DNA from: Shewanella piezotolerans WP3
Lineage (GTDB): Bacteria > Pseudomonadota > Gammaproteobacteria > Enterobacterales > Shewanellaceae
NCBI RefSeq assembly: GCF_000014885.1
Contig: NC_011566.1
Coordinates: forward strand, 1,240,001-1,304,000
Direction: 5' to 3'
Length of the DNA stretch: 64,000 bases
The notes under the pieces are model-generated. The model saw only the letters and a list, made by a program, of their open reading frames with translations. It did not search any database and had not been told where the DNA came from. Below, one piece after another: positions 35,643-44,954 of the stretch (position 1 is the stretch's first letter; each line of letters starts with the position of its first letter). Both the position numbers and the translations under genes were made by a program.

Positions 35643-36022
35643 TATTATTCCATGTGACTGCAAATGGCATTACGAAGATTATGTCGTTAATGTACTAATG
35701 GATATAACCACTTGGCTGAAATATAACATTAATACACCTACTTTTAATCAGGTTTATCTAATTTTTTTAACGAAACATTAGTTGAAAGTACATTACGCTT
35801 TTTTGTTGTAACTTTCTGGGTTTATTCTCTTTTTATACAGAGCTAACTTCATTGTTTTGGATATTAAACTTGAAAATATGGGCTTCAAGCGATAAAAATA
35901 ACATATATGCTACATTTGGTAGGGTTGTAAAGCTTGTTAAAAACCTGAGCTAGACCTCTTTAACTAGGGCTGAATCGATATATATTTGATGATGCCATTA
36001 GAAATTATAAAAATAGGAATAT
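35643..36022. other. Non-coding gap between divergent genes
   Basis: AT-rich promoter region for the chemoreceptor (left) and the DUF998 gene (right). No gene, repeat or recognisable operator was seen. Confidence 0.4.
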
Positions 36023-36712
36023 ATGGTAGCTCGGATAAAGAATAAGGTTTCTACACTCGCATTTCGCTTTGGTATGCTAGGAGTCTTCGGATTATTGCTA
36101 GGGTTGGTGATGTCAGTGCTGACATTTGAGCAGTATGACGGTGAAGGTTTTAGCTTTTTAAACCATACGCTCAGTGAGTTGGGTAATTATGGCCATTCCT
36201 ATTTTGCAGTGATCATTAATGGCGGCCTATTTTTTGGTAGTTTGAGTGTGGTGCTGTTTTGTTTGTTTTCTTTGCAAATTGCAGACTCTCCTTGGTCTTA
36301 TCCGTTTTTTGCCTGTTTAGCGCTGACTTTTTTTAGTCTTGCAGCAATAGGCCTGTTCCCAATCAATGTTTATCACTTGCATACAACAGCTGTGCAATAC
36401 TTCTTCATTTTCGGTTGTGTGAGTTCAGTCTTATATGGGCTGTATTTGTTAGTTGGTAAAGGACGATTGTTCTCACGGACTACCAGCATTTTGGCATCCT
36501 GCTCATTCTTCAGCATGGCGGCATTTCTAATTGTACCTTTGCTAGGATTAGAGCTGACAGAAGGTGACAGAGCATTTTATCAGGAGATGCTAGTTGAGAT
36601 GCATCGCCCTGATATTTGGTGGCCTGCGGTGTTTGAGTGGGTAGGGATCAGCTGTTTTGTGGCTTGGACCACCAACGTCATGTTAAATCTAAGGCCTACA
36701 TTCAAGTCTTAG
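36023..36712 (+). CDS. DUF998-type membrane protein
   Basis: 229 residues with about six membrane helices. FLNHTLSELGNYG near the N-terminus and the HLHTTAVQYFF segment fit DUF998, a family of unknown function. ATAGGAATAT precedes the ATG. Its end overlaps the convergent ubiV stop by four bases. Confidence 0.65.
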   Translation: MVARIKNKVSTLAFRFGMLGVFGLLLGLVMSVLTFEQYDGEGFSFLNHTLSELGNYGHSYFAVIINGGLFFGSLSVVLFCLFSLQIADSPWSYPFFACLALTFFSLAAIGLFPINVYHLHTTAVQYFFIFGCVSSVLYGLYLLVGKGRLFSRTTSILASCSFFSMAAFLIVPLLGLELTEGDRAFYQEMLVEMHRPDIWWPAVFEWVGISCFVAWTTNVMLNLRPTFKS

Positions 36713-37575
36713 TTAACCTGTGCTAACCCTGAAGTTTGATGCCAATAGCCATTGCATGTGAGAGGCTCTGGCAGTTGCGGTTTAGTCAGAATACTCTCAG
36801 CGACATCGATGCTCTTTAGACTACTTGGTGATACTCTAAAGTAGTTGATTCCCATCTGTTGCATCTGGGCAATATCAGCTGAAAGATCAATTTGACTGGC
36901 AGACTGAGTTTGAATACCGTTTACCCTTAATAAAGGTTGTTGCTCTTGGGTTTGAGCGAGTAACCCTTTGGAATGTGTAAGACATACCGTTTGACAGTTA
37001 TCTTTAGGGAGTCCTTGTTGTTTGGCCGTAAAACAGCGAGCTGAATGAGCGAGTGGTAAATACCCGTGAGCAAATACCTCTATTTCAAAAGGGAGAGCAG
37101 AACCGCTAATGGCTATTTCAGCTTCGATAACACTAGTTAACCAAGTTTTAGACAACTCGATAGGCATCACAAAACGTTGCATGCCCCATTGGTGCAGTTT
37201 TTTAAGCGTCGCCAAATTGTAGTTGTTGATAGTGGGGCCACAGACAAAGGGTAAACCAATCTCTTTGGCTGCTTGCACTGCACCGATATCATTGGCCTCG
37301 ATAATGAATTCACCATTGTTAACCTGCTTTTTTAGCTCAGTGTATTCTGATGGCGCTTCTAATAATGCGAGCGTAGATAGAATAACTTCCTTACCAGACT
37401 CTCGCAGCATGTGTGCTAGCGCTAAATAGTCGCTAAATTTGACTTGTCTGCGTCTACTGCAAACCGTTTCACCAAGATAGATGACGGGAATATTGCTGTC
37501 AGCCACCTGCTGATAGAACTGGTTAACTTTTTCTTTTGACCAGCAATACTGTATTGGCCCGAGGGATGTTTTCAT
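36709..37575 (-). CDS. ubiV: Ubiquinone biosynthesis protein UbiV (U32 peptidase family)
   Basis: Partner of UbiU in oxygen-independent hydroxylation during ubiquinone synthesis. 288 residues from ATG 37575 (E. coli UbiV 292); an upstream in-frame start overlaps ubiU and is not needed. Iron-sulfur cysteines C39, C181, C194 and C198 are present, at almost the same positions as in E. coli. It follows ubiU by 28 bases, so the two form an operon, divergent from ubiT. Confidence 0.93.
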   Translation of the reverse strand: MKTSLGPIQYCWSKEKVNQFYQQVADSNIPVIYLGETVCSRRRQVKFSDYLALAHMLRESGKEVILSTLALLEAPSEYTELKKQVNNGEFIIEANDIGAVQAAKEIGLPFVCGPTINNYNLATLKKLHQWGMQRFVMPIELSKTWLTSVIEAEIAISGSALPFEIEVFAHGYLPLAHSARCFTAKQQGLPKDNCQTVCLTHSKGLLAQTQEQQPLLRVNGIQTQSASQIDLSADIAQMQQMGINYFRVSPSSLKSIDVAESILTKPQLPEPLTCNGYWHQTSGLAQVN

Positions 37576-37603
37576 TATCTTTCCTTTAAAATATGCAGAG
37601 CGG

Positions 37604-38605
37604 TTACTGCCAAGTTCGCTCATAGGCGCCGAGTGTGGTTGTTTGTCCTTCGGAGACTTTGTTTAAAGCTTCATTCCACTCTTGCTGGGTTTGGTATTTC
37701 TCTGGCGCTGACTGGTAGCTATCGATTGCAGCGCGCCATACTCTTGTCACTTGCTCGACATAAGCAGGACTGCGTTGACGGCCTTCTATTTTTAGAGACA
37801 CTACATTTGCTTTGGCCAGTTCAGGCAATAAACTTAAAGTGTTTAAACTGGTCGGCGCCTCAAGAATATGGCTAGCACTACTGTTTTCATCTGTGGTGTA
37901 ACGACCTTTACAGACGACTGGGTAACCCATCTGCTCATCAACACCAGACTTATCAATAAGCACATCGTTTAACCAAGTAAGCCTATTGCTGCCATCCTCT
38001 TGCCAGCGTACATGTTTTGCCGGTGAGCAGGAGCCACCAGTATTAGGAGATTGGCCGGTGACGTATGAAGATAAATGACAGCGACCTTCAGCCATAATAC
38101 ATAAACTGCCGAATGCGAAAACTTCTAAGTCTACAGGGGTGACTTTTGACAGGTCTCTGACCTGTTTCATCGATAATACCCGTGGTAATACCGCCCGTTC
38201 GATATTAAACGCTTCTTTATAAAGTGTTAGCGCACCAAGGTTAGTGGCACTGGCTTGTACCGATAAATGCAACGGCAAATGTGGATAGCGGCTATGGGCA
38301 TAATCGAGCAGTGATATATCCGCCATAATGAGCGCATCAACACCGGTAGCCGCTGCTAAATCAATGGCTTGATACCAGCGAGTTTCTTCACCTGGTTTTG
38401 GAAAGGTATTAATGGTTAAAAATACTTTCTTGCCGCATTTTTTGGTGTACTCAACAGCCTGTTGCAGTTTTTTGGGAGTAAAGTTTAAACCTGCAAAAGA
38501 ACGGGCATTGGTATCATCTTTGAGTCCTAGATAGACCGCATCGGCGCCAGCATTTAGCGCAATTTTTAATGATGCGAGGTTACCCGCGGGGCACAGCAGT
38601 TCCAT
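37604..38605 (-). CDS. ubiU: Ubiquinone biosynthesis protein UbiU (U32 peptidase family)
   Basis: Forms a heterodimer with UbiV that acts in anaerobic ubiquinone hydroxylation. 333 residues (E. coli 331). N-terminus MELLCPAGNLASLKIAL is typical of the U32 family, and the four [4Fe-4S] cysteines C169, C176, C193 and C232 are all present. Divergent from ubiT across a 133-base gap, so a shared control region is likely. I could not identify a clear FNR site there. Confidence 0.95.
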   Translation of the reverse strand: MELLCPAGNLASLKIALNAGADAVYLGLKDDTNARSFAGLNFTPKKLQQAVEYTKKCGKKVFLTINTFPKPGEETRWYQAIDLAAATGVDALIMADISLLDYAHSRYPHLPLHLSVQASATNLGALTLYKEAFNIERAVLPRVLSMKQVRDLSKVTPVDLEVFAFGSLCIMAEGRCHLSSYVTGQSPNTGGSCSPAKHVRWQEDGSNRLTWLNDVLIDKSGVDEQMGYPVVCKGRYTTDENSSASHILEAPTSLNTLSLLPELAKANVVSLKIEGRQRSPAYVEQVTRVWRAAIDSYQSAPEKYQTQQEWNEALNKVSEGQTTTLGAYERTWQ

Positions 38606-38738
38606 ATATTTGGCTCCAATGATAAGGAATCAGGAGTTTAAAAGGGAATGAAGATCAAATTTTTGATGTAAAACAGGTTTGTGATCATAAAAGCTAGGTA
38701 AGATCACTTTCTTTGTATCAATGCTGGAGCATTTTTAA

Positions 38739-39251
38739 ATGCAAGGTTTACTTCCCAATAGTTTGGCTAAAAAAATTCTGAATATCGGCCCTAAGGCGCT
38801 ATCACAGCCGTTAGCACTTATCCCGTTCTCTTTAAAGGCTGATCTATTAAAACGGATACTCACCTTGATGCTTGCTGAGCAAGCAAAGGATGATGAACTG
38901 GAATTCTTACAAGATCGTTGGGTTGCTATCGAAGTTGAAGATTTAGCTTTAACCTTTGAGGTTAGTTACAACGGCAGTTGGTTAGTCCGTTCATTACAAA
39001 ATGCAGAAGTGACGTTTAAGAGTGACTCAAAGGCGTTACTTTTAGTCGCTGCCGCAAAAGAAGATCCCGATACGCTATTCTTTCAGCGTAAACTCAGTAT
39101 TGAAGGTGATACAGAGCTTGGTCTTGAAGTGAAAAACTTATTACTTGGTGTTGAGTTTGACTCAATGCCGACCGCGATCAGTACCGCTGTAACTAAACTG
39201 GCGGAAGCGCTGCAATCAGTGCAAAAAAGCGCTGAGCTGCAAGTGGCCTAA
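38739..39251 (+). CDS. ubiT: Ubiquinone biosynthesis accessory protein UbiT (SCP2 domain)
   Basis: Lipid-binding SCP2 protein needed with UbiU/UbiV for anaerobic ubiquinone synthesis. 170 residues (E. coli 174). The SCP2 fold is suggested by the FEVSYNGSWLVRS and FKSDSKALLLVAAAKEDPDTLFFQRKLSIEGDTELGLEVKNLL segments. Followed by a strong terminator shared with rdgC. Confidence 0.93.
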   Translation: MQGLLPNSLAKKILNIGPKALSQPLALIPFSLKADLLKRILTLMLAEQAKDDELEFLQDRWVAIEVEDLALTFEVSYNGSWLVRSLQNAEVTFKSDSKALLLVAAAKEDPDTLFFQRKLSIEGDTELGLEVKNLLLGVEFDSMPTAISTAVTKLAEALQSVQKSAELQVA

Positions 39252-39263
39252 AGAAAATTAACA

Positions 39264-39299
39264 TAAAAGATAAAGGCGCCATTGGCGCCTTTATCTTTT
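39264..39299. terminator. Bidirectional terminator between ubiT and rdgC
   Basis: AAAGATAAAGGCGCCA pairs perfectly with TGGCGCCTTTATCTTT; A and T runs allow use in both directions. Confidence 0.9.
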
Positions 39300-39318
39300 A
39301 GCAAATAAGAAGCAGTAA

Positions 39319-40230
39319 TTAAATGCTGTCTTCTAGTCCACCAAGCGCTTCTACGACGGCATTTACCAAGGCAATTAGCTCGCTTCCCATTAAGGCAAAA
39401 TCTGCATCTAAACGCGCCATTGGATCTTCATTACCTAAATCGTCATTACCCGCTCTGAACTCTTCAGAGAACTTAAGGCGCTTAATCGCAGCATCAGACT
39501 GAAGCAAGAAGGCCACTGATTGACCAAAATGTAATGCTAGTTTATGAACCTGCTTACCGACTTCAATGTGCGCTAATACTTCATTTTCACTCAAATCTTG
39601 CTGTTTAAAGCGAACAATTCCACCTTCATCTGAATCGCTTTTCAACTCAGCTTCATCTTGCATCTCGAAAGGCGCGGGTGTTTTGCTCTCTTTTAACCAT
39701 TCCGTTAACTGCGTTTCAATTGGCGTTTTAAAGCTCATCGGAATGATAGGTAAAGTCCCAATGGCTTTACGCAGTAGCGCCATTAGCTCTTCAGATTTAG
39801 CAGCACTTGAGCTATCGACCAAGATCATCTGGATCTCAGGTAAAATCAATGCGCGAATTTGACTGCGACGAGAAAATGCTCTTGGTAGAAGAGTGGTCGT
39901 TATCTCATCTTTTAGTGCGTCTTTCTCTTTTTTAGCCAGCTTGCGGCCATCTTCAGATTCAAGTAGTGCAACTTTTTCCTCTAATGCTTCTTTTATGACT
40001 TGAGCAGGGAGGATTTTTTCCTCTTTGGTTGCGCAGATTAGATGCCTGTCTGCTGCGGTATGGACCAAAGTGTCGCCATGCTTTCCAAATGCGTTTGAGA
40101 AGCCAAACTTGCTGATATCTTGGCTTGAGCATGGAGAGAAGGTGAAGTCTTCCAGTGATTTTTCCATTGATTCAGTGTCAACAGAGAAGGGCTTGTTAAA
40201 GCGGTAGACAGTTAGATTTTTAAACCACAT
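39319..40230 (-). CDS. rdgC: Recombination-associated protein RdgC
   Basis: Ring-forming, non-specific DNA-binding protein that limits RecA. 303 residues, the same as E. coli. Family features: N-terminal MWFKNLTVYRF, then ATKEEKILPAQVIKEAL and a C-terminal segment EFRAGNDDLGNEDPMARLDADFALM. Single gene. Confidence 0.96.
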   Translation of the reverse strand: MWFKNLTVYRFNKPFSVDTESMEKSLEDFTFSPCSSQDISKFGFSNAFGKHGDTLVHTAADRHLICATKEEKILPAQVIKEALEEKVALLESEDGRKLAKKEKDALKDEITTTLLPRAFSRRSQIRALILPEIQMILVDSSSAAKSEELMALLRKAIGTLPIIPMSFKTPIETQLTEWLKESKTPAPFEMQDEAELKSDSDEGGIVRFKQQDLSENEVLAHIEVGKQVHKLALHFGQSVAFLLQSDAAIKRLKFSEEFRAGNDDLGNEDPMARLDADFALMGSELIALVNAVVEALGGLEDSI

Positions 40231-40521
40231 AGATTAAGTGCTCAGTCAAAATTAAAGCCGCAGTGTAAGCCATTGTCAGGTTCGGGTAAACCGCTTAGGT
40301 GTGCTGGTACTGGATGTGATTGTCACATTTAACCAAACTGTCATATTTCAAAAGGTATGCTTGAAAGCCCCGTTTCCAAGGGCTTTCTAAGTTTTTGGTT
40401 GTCAATCTTTAACAATTAGCGCTCAGTTTAGTTATTGCTGAAATAAAAATGCAACAAACGACCTTCATTATGGCGCTCGTCCAAACCAATAACCAAGACG
40501 AATAAACGTCGAAAGGATTAA

Positions 40522-41472
40522 ATGATGAACGTTTTTTGTAAAACTCTACTGGCCTCTGCTCTAGCTACTGCAACTCTTGCCTCTGCTCACGCTGCAGACC
40601 CATTAACAGTTTACGGTAAGCTTAATGTTACTGCGCAGTCTAATGATGTAAATGATGAAGCAACAACAACGATTCAATCTAATGCTTCTCGTTTTGGTGT
40701 TAAAGGCGCTTTCGAATTGAGCAGCTCGCTTGAAGCTTTTTACACAGTTGAATATGAAGTTGATACTGGTGATGATGCTAAAGAAAACTTTAAAGCACGT
40801 AATCAGTTTGTCGGCCTACGTGGCAACTTTGGTGCATTCTCTGTTGGTCGCAACGATACTATGCTTAAAGTTTCACAAGGTAAAGTTGACCAGTTCAATG
40901 ACCTCTCTGGTGATTTGAAAAATCTATTTAAAGGTGAAAACCGTATAGAGCAAACGGCAACGTATATCACTCCATCTTTCAGTGGCTTTAAAGTGGGTGT
41001 CACATACGCAGCGGAAGGCGCAAGCTCTCAATATGCACAAGATGGGTTCAGCGTTGCGGCTATGTATGGTGATGCTAAGCTTAAAAAGTCACCTATTTAT
41101 GCAGCGGTTGCCTATGATGCTGATGTAAAAGGTTATGAAGTTGTACGTGCAACGGTTCAAGGTAAAATTGCAGGTCTTAAGCTAGGTGGTATGTACCAGC
41201 AGCAGGAAGAGACTTATGAAAAAGATGGTACACCAACGGTAGGTGGCGAAAGCAAAACGGGTTACCTATTCAGTGCGGCATACACTATTGATGCAGTGGT
41301 ATTAAAAGCTCAGTATCAAGATATGGAAGATAAAGGTGATTCTTGGTCTGTAGGCGGTGATTACAAACTAGGTAAGCCAACTAAGCTATTCGCTTTCTAT
41401 ACCAACCGTTCATTTGAGAATGTTGAAAACGACGACAAATACTTTGGTGTGGGTCTAGAGCACAAGTTCTAA
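40522..41472 (+). CDS. Gram-negative general porin
   Basis: 316-residue outer-membrane porin. Signal peptide ending SAHA, then ADPLTVYGKLNVTAQ, the standard start of OmpC/OmpU-type trimeric porins, 16 or so beta strands, and C-terminal GVGLEHKF. It begins ATGATGAAC after AAGGA. It precedes phoB-phoR-pstS, the order also known in other Shewanella, so it may be phosphate-linked. Half-site-like TTGTCAC (40320) and CTGTCAT (40338) are spaced 18 bases, not 11, so a Pho box is doubtful. The start-codon region is complementary to the small RNAs at 47.8-49.4 kb. Confidence 0.9.
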   Translation: MMNVFCKTLLASALATATLASAHAADPLTVYGKLNVTAQSNDVNDEATTTIQSNASRFGVKGAFELSSSLEAFYTVEYEVDTGDDAKENFKARNQFVGLRGNFGAFSVGRNDTMLKVSQGKVDQFNDLSGDLKNLFKGENRIEQTATYITPSFSGFKVGVTYAAEGASSQYAQDGFSVAAMYGDAKLKKSPIYAAVAYDADVKGYEVVRATVQGKIAGLKLGGMYQQQEETYEKDGTPTVGGESKTGYLFSAAYTIDAVVLKAQYQDMEDKGDSWSVGGDYKLGKPTKLFAFYTNRSFENVENDDKYFGVGLEHKF

Positions 41473-41488
41473 ATCACAGTAAGGTTAT

Positions 41489-41515
41489 AAAAAAGGAGGC
41501 TAAGGCCTCCTTTTT
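41489..41515 (+). terminator. Terminator after the porin gene
   Basis: AAAAGGAGGC pairs with GCCTCCTTTT around TAAG, followed by T. Confidence 0.88.
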
Positions 41516-41654
41516 ACGTGTAAAGTGAGAGCAACTAATCCTGCTTTATGACAATAATTCTGTTTATTATGTCAAAATGGTACTTCGTTTAATATTAATG
41601 TAATAAAACTGACCAATAATAGACTCGTAGAAATTCACTGACAGAAGATCGATT

Positions 41655-42344
41655 ATGACAGCAAGGATATTGATAGTTGAAGATGAGTTAGCGATCCGCG
41701 AGATGCTAACTTTCGTGCTAGAGCAACATGGTTTTACCACCACCGCGGCTGAAGACTACGACTCAGCACTTGATATGTTAACCGAGCCTTATCCTGATCT
41801 AGTGCTACTCGATTGGATGTTCCCTGGCGGAAGTGGCATTCAATTAGCTAAGCGATTACGCCAAGATGAGTTCACACGCCACATCCCAATTATTATGCTA
41901 ACTGCTCGCGGCGAAGAGGAAGATAAAGTCAGAGGGCTTGAAGTTGGCGCCGATGACTTTATTACTAAACCGTTTTCCCCTAAAGAGTTGGTTGCACGTA
42001 TTAAGGCGGTTATGCGTCGTGCTGCTCCTACCTGCCTTGAAGACCCTATTGATGTTCAGGGCCTGCAGTTAGATCCTGTCAGCCATCGCGTCACCGTTGG
42101 TGAGCAAGTGCTAGATATGGGACCGACTGAGTTTCGTTTATTACACTTCTTTATGACGCACCCTGAACGAGTCTATAGCCGAGAGCAACTTCTCGACAAC
42201 GTGTGGGGGACTAATGTTTATGTTGAAGATAGAACGGTTGACGTACATATCAGACGCTTACGTAAGGCGGTTACCCTTTCTGGGCATGATCGCCTGATCC
42301 AAACCGTTCGTGGCGCAGGCTATCGTTTCTCGACGAGACTTTAG
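41655..42344 (+). CDS. phoB: Phosphate regulon response regulator PhoB
   Basis: 229 residues (E. coli 229). Receiver domain with VEDE acidic pocket and phospho-acceptor D53 in LVLLDWMFPG, followed by an OmpR-type winged helix (about 130-226: GPTEFRLLHFFMTHPERVYSREQLLDNVWG). Binds Pho boxes; one is seen before the pstS-type gene downstream. phoR begins 69 bases after its stop. Confidence 0.96.
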   Translation: MTARILIVEDELAIREMLTFVLEQHGFTTTAAEDYDSALDMLTEPYPDLVLLDWMFPGGSGIQLAKRLRQDEFTRHIPIIMLTARGEEEDKVRGLEVGADDFITKPFSPKELVARIKAVMRRAAPTCLEDPIDVQGLQLDPVSHRVTVGEQVLDMGPTEFRLLHFFMTHPERVYSREQLLDNVWGTNVYVEDRTVDVHIRRLRKAVTLSGHDRLIQTVRGAGYRFSTRL

Positions 42345-42413
42345 TTAAACATCTCATAGGCACAAGGTGGCTTTTACGCTATCTTGTGCTCAGTTCTTCC
42401 ATATGGTCGGTCT

Positions 42414-43736
42414 ATGTTTGATTCATATTCTGGGTATCGTCTAATTTCTCGATTGGTGATCTATCTATTACTTTGTCTGGTAGTAGGCTTACTGATTGGT
42501 GAAGTCTTTTGGATACTTTTACTCGGTTGTATCGGTTTATTGCTGTGGCATTACCGTCAATTATCTCGGCTGAATTTCTGGTTGTGGCATGACCGTCGCT
42601 TAACGCCGCCAAATGGCAGCGGCAGTTGGGAAGGGGTGTTTAATGGTATCTATCGCTTGCAAGGCAAGAATCGTAAGCGTGTGTCTCAATTAGCATTTCT
42701 ATTAGGGCGTTTCAGGCAAGGTGCTGAAGCATTACCCGACGCAGCAGTGGTGCTTGATTCAGAGCATAATATTCTCTGGTGTAACAAGTTAGCGCAGCTG
42801 CTTTTAGGTTTCGTTTGGCCGCAAGATAATGGCCAGCGGATTGATAACCTAATTCGTCATCCTGATTTTTCAAATTACCTAAAGTTAGCCGAGTATCAAG
42901 AGCCGTTGGAGCTTGCCGCGCCCTTATCGGAAGGACGCTTGCTTGAGATCCGCATTATGGGCTACGGCTCAGGTCAGTTGCTGCTAATTGCACGGGATAT
43001 TACTCGTGTGCGTCAGTTAGAAGGGATGCGCAAAGAGTTTGTTGCCAATGTATCTCATGAACTAAAGACCCCATTAACTGTGCTGCAAGGATACTTGGAG
43101 ATGATGCAGTCGATGGAGGAGCCTGGTTCGCCTAATGTCAGAGCGCTCGATCAAATGCAGCAGCAAACCTCACGCATGCGCTCTATGGTTGAGCAGTTAT
43201 TGGCGTTGTCAAGAATCGAGGACTCGGGTGATGTAGACCTTGAGGTCAAAGTGAATATGTCGCAGATGATGGATATCTTACGTGATGAAGCATTGGCTCT
43301 CGCTCAAAAGCAGTATGATGTGACTTTGTACTGCGAACCAGGGCTTGATATGTACGGTAATGAGGTTCAGCTTAGAAGTGCTTGCACAAACCTTATCTCT
43401 AACGCGATTCGATATACTGAACCAGGTGGCAACATCGATATTAGCTGGCGTAAAATTGCCTCCGGTGGTGAGTTTAGTGTCAGTGATAGTGGTGAAGGTA
43501 TAGCACCGCAACACATCAGCCGCTTAACCGAACGCTTCTATCGCGTTGATAGTGCTCGTTCGAGACAAAGTGGCGGCACGGGGCTTGGGCTCGCGATAAC
43601 TAAGCATGCACTCAATCATCACCAAAGTGAGCTTATGGTGTCTAGTCAGTTAGGTAAAGGAAGTACATTTAGCTTTGTTATTCCACCTAATCTAATTGAA
43701 TATTCGCAGCCAGAGACGGAAAAGGTTACTGAGTGA
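42414..43736 (+). CDS. phoR: Phosphate regulon sensor kinase PhoR
   Basis: 440 residues from ATG 42414 (E. coli 431). Two N-terminal membrane helices (about 12-45), a charged region and PAS domain (about 105-195), HisKA with H215 in FVANVSHELKTPLTVLQGYLEMM, and HATPase with N-box CTNLISNAIRYT and GTGLGLAI. The in-frame start at 42384 adds ten residues not seen in E. coli PhoR. Cotranscribed with phoB; a terminator follows. Confidence 0.95.
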   Translation: MFDSYSGYRLISRLVIYLLLCLVVGLLIGEVFWILLLGCIGLLLWHYRQLSRLNFWLWHDRRLTPPNGSGSWEGVFNGIYRLQGKNRKRVSQLAFLLGRFRQGAEALPDAAVVLDSEHNILWCNKLAQLLLGFVWPQDNGQRIDNLIRHPDFSNYLKLAEYQEPLELAAPLSEGRLLEIRIMGYGSGQLLLIARDITRVRQLEGMRKEFVANVSHELKTPLTVLQGYLEMMQSMEEPGSPNVRALDQMQQQTSRMRSMVEQLLALSRIEDSGDVDLEVKVNMSQMMDILRDEALALAQKQYDVTLYCEPGLDMYGNEVQLRSACTNLISNAIRYTEPGGNIDISWRKIASGGEFSVSDSGEGIAPQHISRLTERFYRVDSARSRQSGGTGLGLAITKHALNHHQSELMVSSQLGKGSTFSFVIPPNLIEYSQPETEKVTE

Positions 43737-43762
43737 TATTTTGGCTAAGAATAGATGACATA

Positions 43763-43787
43763 AAAACAGGCGCTTAGCCTGTTTTTT
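43763..43787 (+). terminator. Terminator after phoR
   Basis: AACAGGC pairs with GCCTGTT around five bases, followed by TTTTTT. Confidence 0.88.
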
Positions 43788-43823
43788 CATTTAAGCGACA
43801 TAAATTTTTCAAATAAAGCCGCT

Positions 43824-43863
43824 CTGTCATCGAAGTGTCACTTTGTAGTAATAGACTTGTCAT
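43824..43863 (+). promoter_or_regulatory. Pho box upstream of the pstS-type gene
   Basis: CTGTCAT (43824), GTGTCAC (43835) and TTGTCAT (43857) lie on an 11-base phase (11 and 22 bases apart). This is the PhoB direct-repeat arrangement. It ends about 60 bases before ATG 43925, well placed for activation under phosphate limitation. Confidence 0.82.
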
Positions 43864-43924
43864 CATAGAAGTTAATACTGACAGCGTTTTAAGAAACCAA
43901 GATATTTAAACACTGGAGCAAAGA

Positions 43925-44896
43925 ATGAAATTGAAACAACTTGTTGGCGCAGTAAGCTTAACTGCAGCAACTGTATTTTCTGCAGCATCAATGGCGGCAA
44001 TCGATCAGTCTTTACCAACTTATGAAAAAACAAGTGGTGTGTCTGGTAACTTATCTTCTGTTGGTTCAGATACTTTGGCTAACATGATGACACTTTGGGC
44101 TGAAGATTTTAAACAACTATACCCTAACGTAAATATTCAAATTCAAGCCGCTGGTTCATCTACAGCGCCACCAGCATTGACCGAAGGTACTTCACAGTTT
44201 GGCCCTATGAGCCGCAAGATGAAACCAAATGAAGTTGAAGCTTTTGAGAAACATTATGGTTACCAGCCAACGGCTATCCGTGTTGCGATTGATGCACTCG
44301 CCGTATTCGTGCACAAAGATAACCCTATCAAAGGCATGAGCATGGAGCAGATCGACGGTATCTTCTCATCTACAAATAAGTGTGGCGGCGAAAATATTAA
44401 ACGTTGGGGCGATGTTGGCCTAACGGGTAGCTGGAATGGCCGTGATGTGCAGCTATATGGACGTAACTCTGTATCGGGTACTTACGGTTACTTCAAAAAG
44501 AAAGCACTTTGTAAAGGTGATTTCAAAGCCAATGTTAATGAGCAGCCAGGTTCTGCTTCAGTGGTTCAGTCTGTATCTCAATCACTAAATGCGATTGGTT
44601 ACTCTGGCATCGGTTATAAAACTGCGGGCGTTAAAGCAGTTGCAGTATCTAAGAAAGGCACTAATTACATCGCGGCATCAGCAGAAAACGCAGCAAGTGG
44701 TAAGTACCCACTTTCACGTTACCTGTATGTTTATGTGAACAAGCATCCGAACAAAGATCTTGCGCCAATGGATCGTGAGTTCATCCGCTACGTACTGTCT
44801 CAGCAAGGACAGCAAATCGTAGAGAAAGACGGTTATGTAGCACTTCCTCGCAGTGTTATTGCAAAAGACTTAGCTAAAGCCGGTATCCGCCTTTAA
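43925..44896 (+). CDS. PstS-type phosphate-binding protein
   Basis: Periplasmic phosphate-binding protein of 323 residues. Signal peptide ending SAASMAA, then SGNLSSVGSDTLANMMTLWAEDF and QAAGSSTAPPAL, the anion-binding loops of the PstS/SphX family, and GRNSVSGTYGYFKKKALC. No pstCAB genes follow, so it either serves a transporter elsewhere or has a different role. The Pho box upstream supports phosphate control. Confidence 0.9.
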   Translation: MKLKQLVGAVSLTAATVFSAASMAAIDQSLPTYEKTSGVSGNLSSVGSDTLANMMTLWAEDFKQLYPNVNIQIQAAGSSTAPPALTEGTSQFGPMSRKMKPNEVEAFEKHYGYQPTAIRVAIDALAVFVHKDNPIKGMSMEQIDGIFSSTNKCGGENIKRWGDVGLTGSWNGRDVQLYGRNSVSGTYGYFKKKALCKGDFKANVNEQPGSASVVQSVSQSLNAIGYSGIGYKTAGVKAVAVSKKGTNYIAASAENAASGKYPLSRYLYVYVNKHPNKDLAPMDREFIRYVLSQQGQQIVEKDGYVALPRSVIAKDLAKAGIRL

Positions 44897-44911
44897 ACGC
44901 TAACTCATTTA

Positions 44912-44939
44912 TAAAAAGGCCTCGATTGAGGCCTTTTTT
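44912..44939 (+). terminator. Terminator after the pstS-type gene
   Basis: AAAAAGGCCTC pairs with GAGGCCTTTTT around GATT. Confidence 0.9.
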
Positions 44940-44954
44940 GATTCTGCTTTACGA

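Noticed and set aside
38640..38700. FNR site between ubiU and ubiT
   Set aside because: TTTTTGATGTAAAACA and GATCAAATTTTTGATG contain half-sites but not the TTGAT-N4-ATCAA arrangement.
40320..40344. Pho box upstream of the porin
   Set aside because: TTGTCAC and CTGTCAT are 18 bases apart, not on the 11-base phase required, so only a half-site is supported.
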